DNA of 64,000 nt from the NCBI GenBank assembly GCA_030180135.1, contig CM058239.1, positions 79,615,823 through 79,679,822 on the forward strand. The letters run 5' to 3'. Position numbers and translations under genes: made by a program. The notes under the pieces were generated by a model. It ran no database searches. It worked only from the letters and a program-made list of their open reading frames with translations, and was not told where the DNA came from. The DNA comes from Orychophragmus violaceus (lineage: Eukaryota; Streptophyta; Magnoliopsida; Brassicales; Brassicaceae). Shown in pieces: positions 53,531 to 63,269 of this stretch (positions are counted from its first letter, which is position 1; each line of letters starts with the position of its first letter).

Positions 53531-56087
53531 TTTTTTTTTTGTCAACAAGATAATCAAAAGAACCTAATTTTCACTAATCCATCTTGGTGGCTCCGGTCCA
53601 ACGTGGATTGAATATGACGGTCTTAGACGGGCACTTCGTGCTAATCTATCTGCCATCATGTTTCTTGTGCGCGGTACATGGATGAGTTCAAACGTTGTAA
53701 AGTACTCCTTTCTTGTTTGGAACTCCTCTAAGTGAATCGAGAAAGCTGGCCATTCTTCTGGTTCCGACACTATCTTCACCAATTCTGAACAGTCTGTTGC
53801 AAATGTGATGTGATGATGTTCATGATACTTCATGCATTCCATTGCCCATACTAGGGCTTCAAATTCTGCATGTAGTGGAAATAAACTGGCTCTGATATTG
53901 ATTGCCCCCATCAAAACATTCGCATCTCTCTCATACACTATACCATCCTTGACCTGAAAACTGATCACCCTCTTTCCAAGATCCACCCACAAAGCACCAT
54001 TGACCATTGAATATCACATCTATTTCAGAATTTACTCCACTCGTTGGTCCTAGTATTGGTTCTTTTACCTCAGTTAACTGCGCACCTCCCCATGTAACAA
54101 ATTCCGTTTTTGCCAATCTCAAGGTCTCCTGAGGGTTCTGGTCTATATGACTGTAGACCATATCATTCCTACTCTTCCAAATATACCATATTAACCAGGG
54201 ATAGATAATCATCTCCTTAGCCGGAGGTAATCTCCAAAACAGATAATCCATATTCGTATAGATAGACATTGTTGGAAAAATCTCCGGGTTTGTCGGTATT
54301 TGAGACAGTGCCCAAGTTTGTATTGCTGGTGGGCATTCAAATAAGACGTGGTTTATGGATTCTTCTTCCGCCCCACATCTGGTACATCGAGTGTCACATT
54401 TTATCCCTCTCCCCTTCAAATTTTTTGCCACAGCTAAACAACCTGATAATGCTTGCCATATAAAATGCCTTATCTTAGGCGGGCATTTTACCTTCCATGA
54501 GAAAGCTTGAAGCTTCTTTATACTTGGTTCCATTATAAGGGTAGCTTCACCATTGTTAGTGGAATCTCTCTCCAAATGATACCCTGATTTCACCGTGTAT
54601 CTTCCTGATTTCGTAGGAAACCATCCCAACGAATCAAATCTCTGAACTCGACTAAAGGGGATACTCAGGATCAAAGCCACATCCTCTGGTGCTATAACTG
54701 ACTCCATTAATCGTATATTCCACATCTTGTTCTGGTTATCAATCAGATGATCCACAGTCGCTAATGTATGATAAGAATCCGTTTTTTGAGTTGCTGGTCT
54801 CGGGCGATAGGATGGTATCCACGGATCATTCCATATTGAAATAGATTTCCCTGTTCCCACCCTCTTGATAAGTCCTTTCTTAACCAGAGGCCTAGCTGAA
54901 CTAATACTCCGCCATCCATAGGATGCTGATGATCGTATTGGTTCCAGAGGATCCGTGTTCCTAAAATATCTTTCTTTAAAAACCTTTGAAAATAGAATAT
55001 CCGGCTTATCAATTAGTCTCCATAGTTGTTTCGCTAAGAAAGTTGTGTTTATATCGCGGAAGTCTCTAAAGACAATCCCACCATCTTCTTTTCCTCTACA
55101 TAGTTTGTCCCAAGACATCCAGTGCATACCTGAAGTCGTTTCACCCGTACTCCACCAGAAATTTGATACTATGCTTGTCAATTTCATAGTAATCTTCTTC
55201 GGTAACCGATAACAAGATATTACATGATTAGGTAGGGCCGTCGCGACGGCCTTGATCATAACTTCTTTTCCGCCTCGTGATAGGAGCTTTGTCGTCCAGC
55301 CATTAACTCTTCCATTAAGTATATCCTGTAAAAAGCTAAAAACCTGTGTTTTGGGTCCGCTCAGACTCTTTGGGATACCCAGATATGACCCCATTCCACC
55401 CAACATTGTGATACCTAGCAACTGTTTCACCTCATCGCGGACTTCTGTCGTAACTGTATGCCCTAAATGTAATGAGGATTTCACGAAATTTATTTGCTGA
55501 CCCAATACACCCTCATAGGCTTTAAGTATCTGTAAAATTGTCTGGCATTCCTCCTTATTAGCTTTGCAGAAGAAAAGGCTATCGTCCGCAAAAAGTAAGT
55601 GTGATATTGGGGGACATGCTCTTGCCACCTTCATTCCCGTTAGTTGTTTTTCGCGTTCCGCTCTCTTTATGTTTGCAATCAACGCTTCCGTGCATAGAAT
55701 AAATAAATATGGTGATAACGGGTCTCCTTGTCGCAGCCCTCGCTGTGGAGCGATGAAGCCCCTTGGCTGTCCATTAATGAGAACCTTATATTGAACCGTG
55801 GTTATACATCGCATTATCCGATCGACACATTGGGACGCGAAACCCATCTTACTCAGGAGATTCTCTATAAATGCCCATTCCACTCTGTCATAAGCCTTAC
55901 TTATATCTGTTTTGATTGCCATGAATTTACCTTTGCAAGATGGATTCGTCCGTAATCCATGAAACATATCTTGAGCTATTAAAATATTGTCTGAGATCAA
56001 CCTTCCCGCAACAAGGCAGATTGCGTCTCCAAAACCAATCTTGGTAGAAGCCTCTTCAAACGTTGACATAATACCTTAGATATGATG
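53531..56087 (-). mobile_element. LINE (non-LTR retrotransposon), 5'-truncated
   Basis: A (T)10 run at 53531-53540 is the poly-A tail on the minus strand. TTATAATG stands directly left of it (53523-53530) and again at 56088-56095, a candidate 8-bp target duplication. Only the second half of ORF2 is present (RT onward). ORF1, the endonuclease and the RT N-terminus are missing, as is usual for truncated LINE copies. Confidence 0.85.
53564..56069 (-). pseudogene. LINE ORF2: reverse transcriptase and RNase H
   Basis: The 712-codon frame (56069-53931) starts at a chance ATG; real similarity begins at LVAGRLISDNILIAQ. RT motifs follow: MAIKTDISKAYDRVEW, RGLRQGDPLSPYLF, and the catalytic LLFADDSLFF at about residue 160. 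Zinc-binding zf-RVT follows near residues 520-570 (PPKIRHFIWQALSGC, CDTRCTRCGAEEESINHVLF). Then the frame reaches the RNase H start, where CFVGGSWKEG has Gly in place of the first catalytic Asp, and stops at 53931. RNase H continues in another frame (54007-53564) with AEFEALVWAMECM, FATDCSEL and NMMADRLARSA. One frameshift near 53940 and the Asp-to-Gly change disable RNase H. RT itself is open but lacks its N-terminal part. Confidence 0.9.
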
Positions 56088-56095
56088 TTATAATG

Positions 56096-56921
56096 ATTAT
56101 ATTCTTAAAAACAAAATATTGTAAGGTTATTTTTAAACAAAAAAAAATTATTTTGTTCACTCCCGCCTTAAGAACATAATTATCATAATATTCAGTAGTA
56201 AAAATTATGTTGAATAATTAAAAAAAAACTAGTTTCAAAATTATTTTGAAATAAAAATATACAAGTGCTACTTTAGCGCGGATCAAAGTCTAGTTATTAC
56301 ATTAATAATAAAACACATTATAATAATTAATCTAGTATGCTTAGGTATATAATCATGTAGGATTATATAATATTAGTAATATATTTTCAATCTATAATAA
56401 ACGATTTCTAGCAAAACATTATAACCACATAATATTACATGATTATCGAACCTCGACGTTACGACTCAAACAAGAATAAGTAAAATTGATTTTAGGAAAT
56501 GCCAAACAAATAAATCTCATTTCCAACACGTAAACATTGGAATGAGATAAAACATTTATTACGTTATCTCTAATGTACAATTGATTTATGTTTAGTTTAT
56601 TCTACAAACTCCGGGTTGGGCTAGTAGGTTTTACATATACAAGATACTTATCAAATCCTCATAAATCTTGATCGTAAACCGAATATGTTCACAATTGGCG
56701 GAACTACAATCTCTTAACTTTTCCAAAAAAACACTTTGATTGCAACTTCCTCAAATCATGTAGAAACTATTATATTTCAATAAGAATTTAGAGAATGTGT
56801 ATGCCTGAGATCTATAACTGGCCACATTAAAGAAGCAAGCAAAGTAGTTACAAAGAAAGAACCAACAAAGTTGTTCGAAGATAATTCAGCATGTGTCACC
56901 CAAGTAAAAGAAGGTTATTTC
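56096..56921. other. AT-rich DNA with a decayed Helitron end
   Basis: TTTAGCGCGGATCAAAGTCTAGT ends at 56294; GCGCGG plus CTAGT after about 10 bases resembles an AtREP-type 3' end whose hairpin arm has mutated. No gene is seen. Confidence 0.45.
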
Positions 56922-58663
56922 CACTACAAAAAAAAAGAAGTATTGATAGCACATTATGATAGCACGTTTTCACAAGTGCTATGAAAAATGATTTCCAATT
57001 TTGGTTACTATATGATAGCATTTAAAAAATGCTAACCCAAAATTTTATTGGGCGGGAACAAAAATTGATCTTTGGAACCTAATTTTATTCAAGGGCGCCA
57101 AACACTTAGAATTTTTTTGGTTTTGGGCGAAATTTTACTCTTTATTATATTTTATTGTAGCATAACACGAATAAAAGTGATTTTTGGCTGAAACATTTTT
57201 TCCTCTTTTATTTCTATCTACAAACCCTAGATTTCATCTCAAAAAATGTCCAAATCTATGCTCTTCTTCTTCGGCGGACTTAAACTCTCCCCCTCGTTTA
57301 GAAAAATCTTTCTCTGATTCTTCCATTTCGTAGTGAAATTCGGTTCACAAGCCTTCAACTAAAGCCATGGCACCTAAATCGTAAGCGCCTTCTCAACCTC
57401 CTCCTCCGGCAATCGAAGATATATTCACAGCCATTCAATCCCATAAAACATTGGCAGAGAAACTCGGGTCACTTCTTCTTCAATTTGTGCCCCTCATCTA
57501 TGGCTTCCAGGATTGCTGATTCTCTCTTCGCATTCACGGTACTCTTCTTCAAAAGGCTTCATTTTTAACACTATTCTCTACTGCCCATCTCAACTACTTG
57601 AGTTTCCCATAATCAATTTGTTTCTTTGCTATTGGATTCTCAGGGCCCACAACAGTGTCTTCCTAGGGTTCCTACGGTTTCTTATGCTCGCGTTTCTCCT
57701 GGTACTCTTATTTCTCCTCAAAATCCTCTGCAAATTTCATGTCTCATCTTCCTGGTTTCATCAAAAACTATTGTCGTATTTTTCACCAAGATCTGTCCTT
57801 AGCTCTGAACTCTCTTACTCTGTAATTTATCTATCTTCATAGATGAGAAAGTAATGTGATTTGGGTAAATTAAGGTAGTACTGGTCATAGAGGAACTCCT
57901 GAATTTCCGGGAAGAACAATGACATTAGAGCATGCGCATGGAGAAATCTGTGCAAGTCTTAATAAACAACATTCATTATTTTGCATCATTACTGAATTTT
58001 TTGTTTTCTTATGTTTGTTATTGCACAGTGGCGAGTCGCTTACAAGATAACCCAAGAGGAGTACAAAAGAGATGCTTTATTAGTAAGTGCTGATTCTCTT
58101 TCATTCACAAAATCATTACAAACATTTCTGATTTAATATTCCAGTTTGTGTATCTTGATTTCTTTTAAGTAAGTTGATTTTTTTTTGTGCTTCCTCTAAC
58201 TTCAAAAATATGGATATTGGTGATGTTAATTCTTACTTGTTTCAGGACATTAATGATTCAGAACCAGTTGTATCAGCAATGATTGTGTAAGAAACGAATA
58301 GATTGCGTAATACAACGGTGTATATATAACAAACTAATAACGATGTCGAGACGTCTCTTGTTCTCCGGAAAAGAAGAGCAACAACAACTACTTCGGACCA
58401 GCTCCTCTTGAAGACATTTCTAAGTAGGTGGTTTTGTTTTTTCCGGTTCTTGCTACTATCATATAACAAATATTGCATATTGATCTTCGTTTATTCCATT
58501 AATCTGGAACTCTTGGTCTATGAGTACGTCGTAAATGAGAGCCTTGACAAGGTCCACTTCAGTAAGTTTTTTTCTTCTCATTGTCTCATTGTTACCACCT
58601 CTGTTCCGTTGTATCTTTACTTATGTTCTTTGATAAAGATTTAATGTTATACAATTATACTAC
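56922..58663 (+). mobile_element. Second CACTA element, left end (CACTA 2)
   Basis: CACTACAAAAAAAAAG at 56922 is followed by subterminal GATAGCAC, GTGCTATG and ATGCTAAC phrases in both orientations, then GGGCGGGAACAAAAATT, the same plan as the left end of CACTA 1. The right end is not seen before Athila 2 begins at 58664. It is either beyond the window or deleted. It carries a GGCT2-like fragment and, from about 57366, an unrecognised piece starting MAPKS. Confidence 0.75.
57877..58431 (+). pseudogene. GGCT2/ChaC-like gamma-glutamylcyclotransferase fragment
   Basis: Three exon pieces: HRGTPEFPGRTMTLEHAHGE (about 57888-57947), WRVAYKITQEEYKRDALL (about 58029-58082) and DINDSEPVVSAMIV, then after stops and a shift EKKSNNNYFGPAPLEDISK (58375-58428). 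These match consecutive parts of plant ChaC-like GGCT2 proteins, which degrade glutathione to 5-oxoproline and Cys-Gly in the cytosol. The N-terminal glycine-rich YGSLIW motif is missing. In-frame stops and a frameshift show it is a captured, dead fragment in CACTA 2. Confidence 0.85.
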
Positions 58664-59843
58664 TGATATACCATAGATTTTAGGGATTTTAACCATGGTA
58701 TATATCTTATTTATCGAGTCTTATGTTATGTTTTGGAGTTTTTCTAGTATGTTTACAGGTCTAGGTATGTTTGGAGCGGAATTGGACATTATGGTGCATT
58801 CTGGAGCATTTTGGAGTATTGACCCGAGAGGAAGAGTTCACTGCCCGTTTCACAGACCTGTGTCGATCGACACAGAGGTTGCAACGATCGACATAAGGTC
58901 GACACAGACTTTTCTCGGCGGTTAATGAAGAGTATGGAAATTGCAACTTTGCCCAGAAGTTCCTTATAATTACAAAGAAGCCCCAGCCGACTTTAGACCA
59001 TTATATTAGGGTTTTTAAGCCATTGTTTAGGCTACGCTTTTCTTAAGTCTTATTTTATTCTGAGAGAGAGAGTTAGGGGCTGATCCTGATCTCGAAAGAG
59101 AGAGGATTTTGAACCCCAGTTCTTTATTTGATTTTATAATATTTGGTTTTCTATTCATGATGTTTTCTGTTTCGATGAACATGTCTGAGTAGATTACCTG
59201 TTAAGTTTAGGGATTCTCATTAGGGATTTCATGGAATTATAGGTTGATAAATCTGTAGGGATTCATACTTGTTAGTTCTTTATCTAGGATTGTTCTTAAT
59301 GCTTAATCTGAAGTAGCTATCCAGATTTATGATGTTAGGTTGATTGATACAACGACAGTTGGTTAATTAGCTAGAAAGAACCTAGATGAGCAACTTAATT
59401 ACTCGCAAAGGAATTTGGTTTAATTAGATTGTGAACATATCGAACTTGGAATTAAAGCTGGTTTAATCTGTTAGTAATTGCAAAGGAATTTGGATTGATG
59501 CACTTATACTTACAAATTCTCGCAACGACAGTTGGTTAATTCTATATTTGTGTTTGAGTTCTAGAACAGTTCTTAATTAGATCCCGATTGATTGATTGCT
59601 TGTGTTCCTGATTTCCTGAGAACTCCCTAGACTTAACGCTTCGCTTCCTTGCTTACAACTCGCCTGATTTTACTTTCCTGCATTGCTTTTTATTTTCCCA
59701 TTACAATTTGCTTTCTCCTAGTTTAATCTTTTCTGTTCTAATTCTATCGTTGGCCGGAGTCCCTGTGGATTCGATACCCTAAGTACTACAACTACATCAC
59801 TGTGCACTTGCGGTTAGTATAGGGATTAAAACTAGACCTATCA
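58664..59843 (+). repeat. Athila 2 5' LTR
   Basis: Palindrome pair (58863/58884, with a further GGTCGACA half-site) 138 bp upstream of TTATATTAG, the place of the Athila 1 TATA box. It has the same plan of GTTGGTTAATT and CGCAAAGGAATTTGG phrases as Athila 1. Confidence 0.9.
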
Positions 59844-59975
59844 AGTTTTTGGCGCCGTTGCCGGGGACTCTTTTGAGTCTTCGATAGATTTGAACTTAGG
59901 GTTTAGACTAGGTTTTTGTTTTTGTTTACTAATTTTTTCTTTTTCTTGCGTTTCAGGTACGCCTGTAATCGCATT

Positions 59976-60056
59976 GCATCGATCGACACGGTCCTTTGTG
60001 TCGATCGTCACATCTTCGCACTTGCATCGATCGACACTAATTTTCATCGATCGACA
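59976..60056 (+). repeat. Two adjacent palindrome pairs in Athila 2 leader
   Basis: Cores at 59979, 60001, 60027 and 60047 (spacings 22, 26, 20). It is the densest cluster: four sites within 80 bp, just before the gag remnant. Confidence 0.85.
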
Positions 60057-60067
60057 CAGAGCGTAAG

Positions 60068-60948
60068 ATGATGGGAATGATGGAACGGATGTTGGAAAAT
60101 CAGCAGAATAACTCATTCTGCAGAGGCTATGGTTCCTATTCATTCACCAAAGATTATGAATCTCCATCATATCAGCCCTTTCCTCCTCAAAATAAACAAT
60201 CTGATAAGCTGATGAGTATGATGGAGCAGTTATTGGAGAAGCAGGGAGAAGATTTGAACTGCATCAGTGGCTTTGGATTCCAAGGAAACAGGTTTGGTAA
60301 TCAGCAAGGTAATTCTTATCAAAGAACCTATGGATCATCTTCTTATCAGACACCTCCTGCTGCTAATGCTTATAAGAGCAAGATGGAATCCATGATGGAG
60401 CAGTTGCTAGAGGATCAGACTAAGACTGTTGTAGACCTTGACAGGAAGCTGGATGCTATGCATGAGAATCTGAATGGGAAGTTTGAATCTTTAGCACACA
60501 TGTGAAGAAGCTAGATGTTCAAGTTCAACAAACAGCTGGAGCAATACAAAGGCAAAATGAAGCTGGGAAAGCTAAACAGAACAGATCCATCAATGTTGTG
60601 ACCATAAGAGATGAGATTGACTTGCTGGAAGAAGAAGAGAGCATAATCTCGGATTTTTTGGAAGAATTCTGTCTGTCTGAGACATGCATCGATCGACACA
60701 ACTCTTGCATCGATCGACACAGTCCCGATACGTCTTTTGAAATTGCTCGAAATCGCCTTGTGTCGATCGACACACCATATGCATCGATCGACACTGAACG
60801 CAGACGGGACCAGAAACCTGCAACAGTCCTGGAACGAGTCTATAAGCCCTCTGTGCCATATCCTAAGGTTCCTAAACTGTCTAAACAGGAGCTAGAAGTG
60901 ACTAAATGCATGAAAGTGATGGAAAAGAAGCTGATCCAGATTACAGAG
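60068..60948 (+). pseudogene. Athila 2 gag remnant
   Basis: A repeated segment MMERMLENQQNN, MMEQLLEKQGED and MMEQLLEDQTKT (three ~50-codon repeats rich in Gln, Ser and Tyr) leads to LDAMHENLNGKFESLAH, where one base is missing (about 60498). It continues as MKKLDVQVQQTAGAIQRQ and an acidic region. In-frame palindrome pairs at 60689/60710 and 60763/60784 give CIDRHNSCIDRH and SIDTPYASIDT. KPSVPYPKVPKLSKQELE is the Gag C-terminal motif shared with Athila 1 (YKPPLPFPK). Copia 2 cuts the frame at 60949. Confidence 0.8.
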
Positions 60949-61585
60949 TGTTGGGATAGTGTCCTGAAATCACACTTGTACTCACTCCTGATGATAGTTG
61001 TGTGTCGAGATCAGACATTCGTATAATACTGGGCGGTTGCAATGTTTTGCTAGAAGCCTCTTGCAATCTGTAAGTTGTAGACTTACCGCCAGTATTATAT
61101 GATCATATAGGGTCACACACCTAAGCAAACTGGAAGCTAAAACATGGGAATGGTCATTATGGTAATGATCATGTTAATGTGTATTGGATACACATTAGTA
61201 TCGAGCAAATGGTGTTGTGTCGATCGACACAGCATGTGTGTCGGTCGACACAGTTCGGGTTTTCGAAAGGCTTTTCGAAATTATGACTTAAACAAGTCTG
61301 GCCCGTTAAGTGTGATTCTAGGTCTGAATAAAACCTGAGGTTTTCGACCTAGAACAGGAGCCGTCGTCTCTTTCTTGACAAAAGAGGCAGAAACACCAAA
61401 ACTCAGAGATCCCATAGATCCGGCACTAGCATCCCGGTTTCCAGGTTTGTGTGCGTGTGTATCTGGTAGAGGCGAAGCATCTCAGTCGCTTACATATCTC
61501 GTTCACCAATCATTCCGCTACCAGTTCTAGGTAAGAACGAGGTTGGTAATTTCAATATAACGAACCCTAGATCCTAGGAGATCCA
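60949..61585 (+). repeat. Copia 2 5' LTR
   Basis: About 637 bp. Palindrome pair at 61220/61241 with the second core changed to TCGGTCGA. The conserved block CGGCACTAGCATCCCG, TTTGTGTGCGTGTG and GGTAGAGGCG at about 61420-61475. The right boundary is set at ATCCA, four bases before the PBS. Confidence 0.8.
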
Positions 61586-61589
61586 ATAG

Positions 61590-61602
61590 TGGTATCAGAG
61601 CC
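61590..61602 (+). other. Primer binding site, tRNA-Met type (copia 2)
   Basis: TGGTATCAGAGCC, complementary to the 3' end of initiator tRNA-Met. Confidence 0.88.
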
Positions 61603-61747
61603 AGGTTGGGTTTAGTCTATTGAATCTAAGGCATTTAAATCGAATTCTGATGAATTTGATTATTTAATTTCCTGTTAAATCGTGTTTTCAAGAAATTAAT
61701 CTCGGATTGAATCTCTGTTGAAAATGATGAACTGTTGTTATCGCACT

Positions 61748-62440
61748 GTGTCGATCGACACTAAGCTTGTGTTGGTCGACACGCCGCGAAACGCATAATA
61801 AAATTTAGGGTTTGTCGCATGGTGTCGATCGACACTAATCTTGTGTCGGTCGACACATCACGAAAACTCGTAAAAGATATTAGGGTTTTCGCACAGCATT
61901 GGTCGACGCACTGGGTGTGTCGGTCGATGCACCGCGAAAATGCGAAAGATTTGAAATCGCACTGTGTCGATCGACACACTGGGTGCATCGGTCGACACAG
62001 ACTATGCGTATGGATAGATCGGTTCAATTGGATTGAACTGGTTATCTCGAATGGTTATGTCGGTTTAATTCAAAATCCCTAATACTCTACTGTGTCGATC
62101 GACACAGGTTTAATGTCGGTCGACACAAGCCTTACGATTGGTTAAATCGGTTCAATTGGATTGAACTGGTTATCATGCTTGGTTAAGGAAGATAAGATCG
62201 GTTTAATTGGATGAATTGGTTCAATTGAATTGAACTGGTTATCTCAATTAGAATAAACCGATTTAATTGGTTAAGATCAGTTTGATTGGATAAGTCAGTT
62301 CAATTGGATTGGACCGGTTATCGCGATTAGTTAAAACTGGTTGAATCGGTTCAATTAGATGGACTGGTTGAATTGGATTTGACCGGTTATCTCGAATGAT
62401 CTGAAGGTTGCATATCAAAAGTTGACCAAGTGTGTCAGTC
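61748..62440 (+). repeat. Copia 2 leader: five palindrome pairs and ~30-bp repeats
   Basis: Pairs at 61751/61772, 61825/61846, 61900/61920, 61967/61988 and 62095/62116. In nearly all of them the first core is TCGATCGA and the second TCGGTCGA. A single decayed site is at about 62434. From 62020 to 62400 the phrase GGTTCAATTGGATTGAACTG (or ...GGACCGG) plus GTTATC recurs at least five times. Confidence 0.85.
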
Positions 62441-62624
62441 GACGCATATGGTGACAATGCGAACCGTAATCGTTTGGTTTTGAACCAAATGATTAAGAAA
62501 CCAAACCGAATGACCTAACCCACTGAAATTAGAACGATTAAAAGTTAATTAAAATTAGAAATAAAATGTTCTAAACCTGTCTAATACACATTGGATGTGT
62601 GTTAGATCAAAGCTTAGTTTCAAT

Positions 62625-62985
62625 AAGGTCAACTGTCAAGACTCATTTCGTTGTTGTGATAGTCTTGCCAAGAGCTTGGTGTCCATAATTACATGAGTAA
62701 GGCAGGTAGTAGTGTTGATGGCCTTGCAGTGCTTGACATCCACTATTGCATGACCTAAGAGATTGAGTTACTAAACTTTTAGAGTTCCATTTCCTCAACT
62801 AAATATCAAGTGACCTTGATGTCTTGCCCAATCTTGTCTACTGTCAAGACTCGTTTCATTGTTGGATAGTCTTGGAGTCCTTGGTATCCACAGTGACATG
62901 AGTAAGGCAGGTGATCATTGATAGACTTGCAGTGCGACTGTTAATGATCACAAGACAGAAGAGATTGGTTTACTTGACTGGGCTA
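62625..62985 (+). repeat. Duplicated leader block of copia 2
   Basis: GTCAACTGTCAAGACTC, attgttgtgatagtcttg, tccataattacatgagtaag and gcaggtagta (62628-62712) recur from about 62836 (tctactgtcaagactcgttt, tccacagtgacatgagtaag, gcaggtgatc), a ~205-bp direct repeat. Copia 1 has one block interrupted by Cassandra. Confidence 0.75.
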
Positions 62986-63269
62986 TCAGAAGTTCTGGGC
63001 CCAGAGACGTCAGAGTGGATGAGACATGGATTGTCTCACCTACGACCAAGAGTTGTACTGAGTACAATTAGCAATGGTTTGCTTACCTAGATTACTAAAC
63101 TCTGGGTGATGACGAGTCGTCCAATCAGATCTTAGTGATGCATGGATCTTGGATCATTATATTCATTGAGGAAACATTGTTTGAATATAATGCGAGTTTT
63201 CTTATTGGATAAGATTCCTCATTTCCTGAAATCATAACTAGAATTATCTTTGATTAAAATTTTCAGCCT

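Larger units (their letters stand above)
58664..60948 (+). mobile_element. Second Athila element (Athila 2), 5' part
   Basis: A 1180-bp LTR (58664-59843, TGATATACC...CCTATCA) is followed by TTTTTGGCGCCGTTGCCGGG, the tRNA-Asp PBS, then a gag remnant. The element is interrupted by copia 2 at 60949 and its 3' part is not in the window. The LTR is clearly related to, but diverged from, the Athila 1 LTR. Confidence 0.9.

Noticed and set aside
55252..55794. Plus-strand frames of 75-85 codons
   Set aside because: Antisense shadows of the LINE RT frame.
57361..57450. SRP72 N-terminus (MAPK..PPPPAIEDIF)
   Set aside because: A faint similarity from memory over about 12 residues only, followed by unrelated sequence; not enough for a call.
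57513..57842. 109-codon hydrophobic frame as a membrane protein
   Set aside because: Hydrophobicity follows from T-rich sequence in a captured UTR or intron; no homologue is evident.
20101..62126. Regularly spaced palindromes as a CRISPR array
   Set aside because: The sites are in pairs, not a regular array; spacers are 7-8 bp, there are no cas genes, and the DNA is plant.
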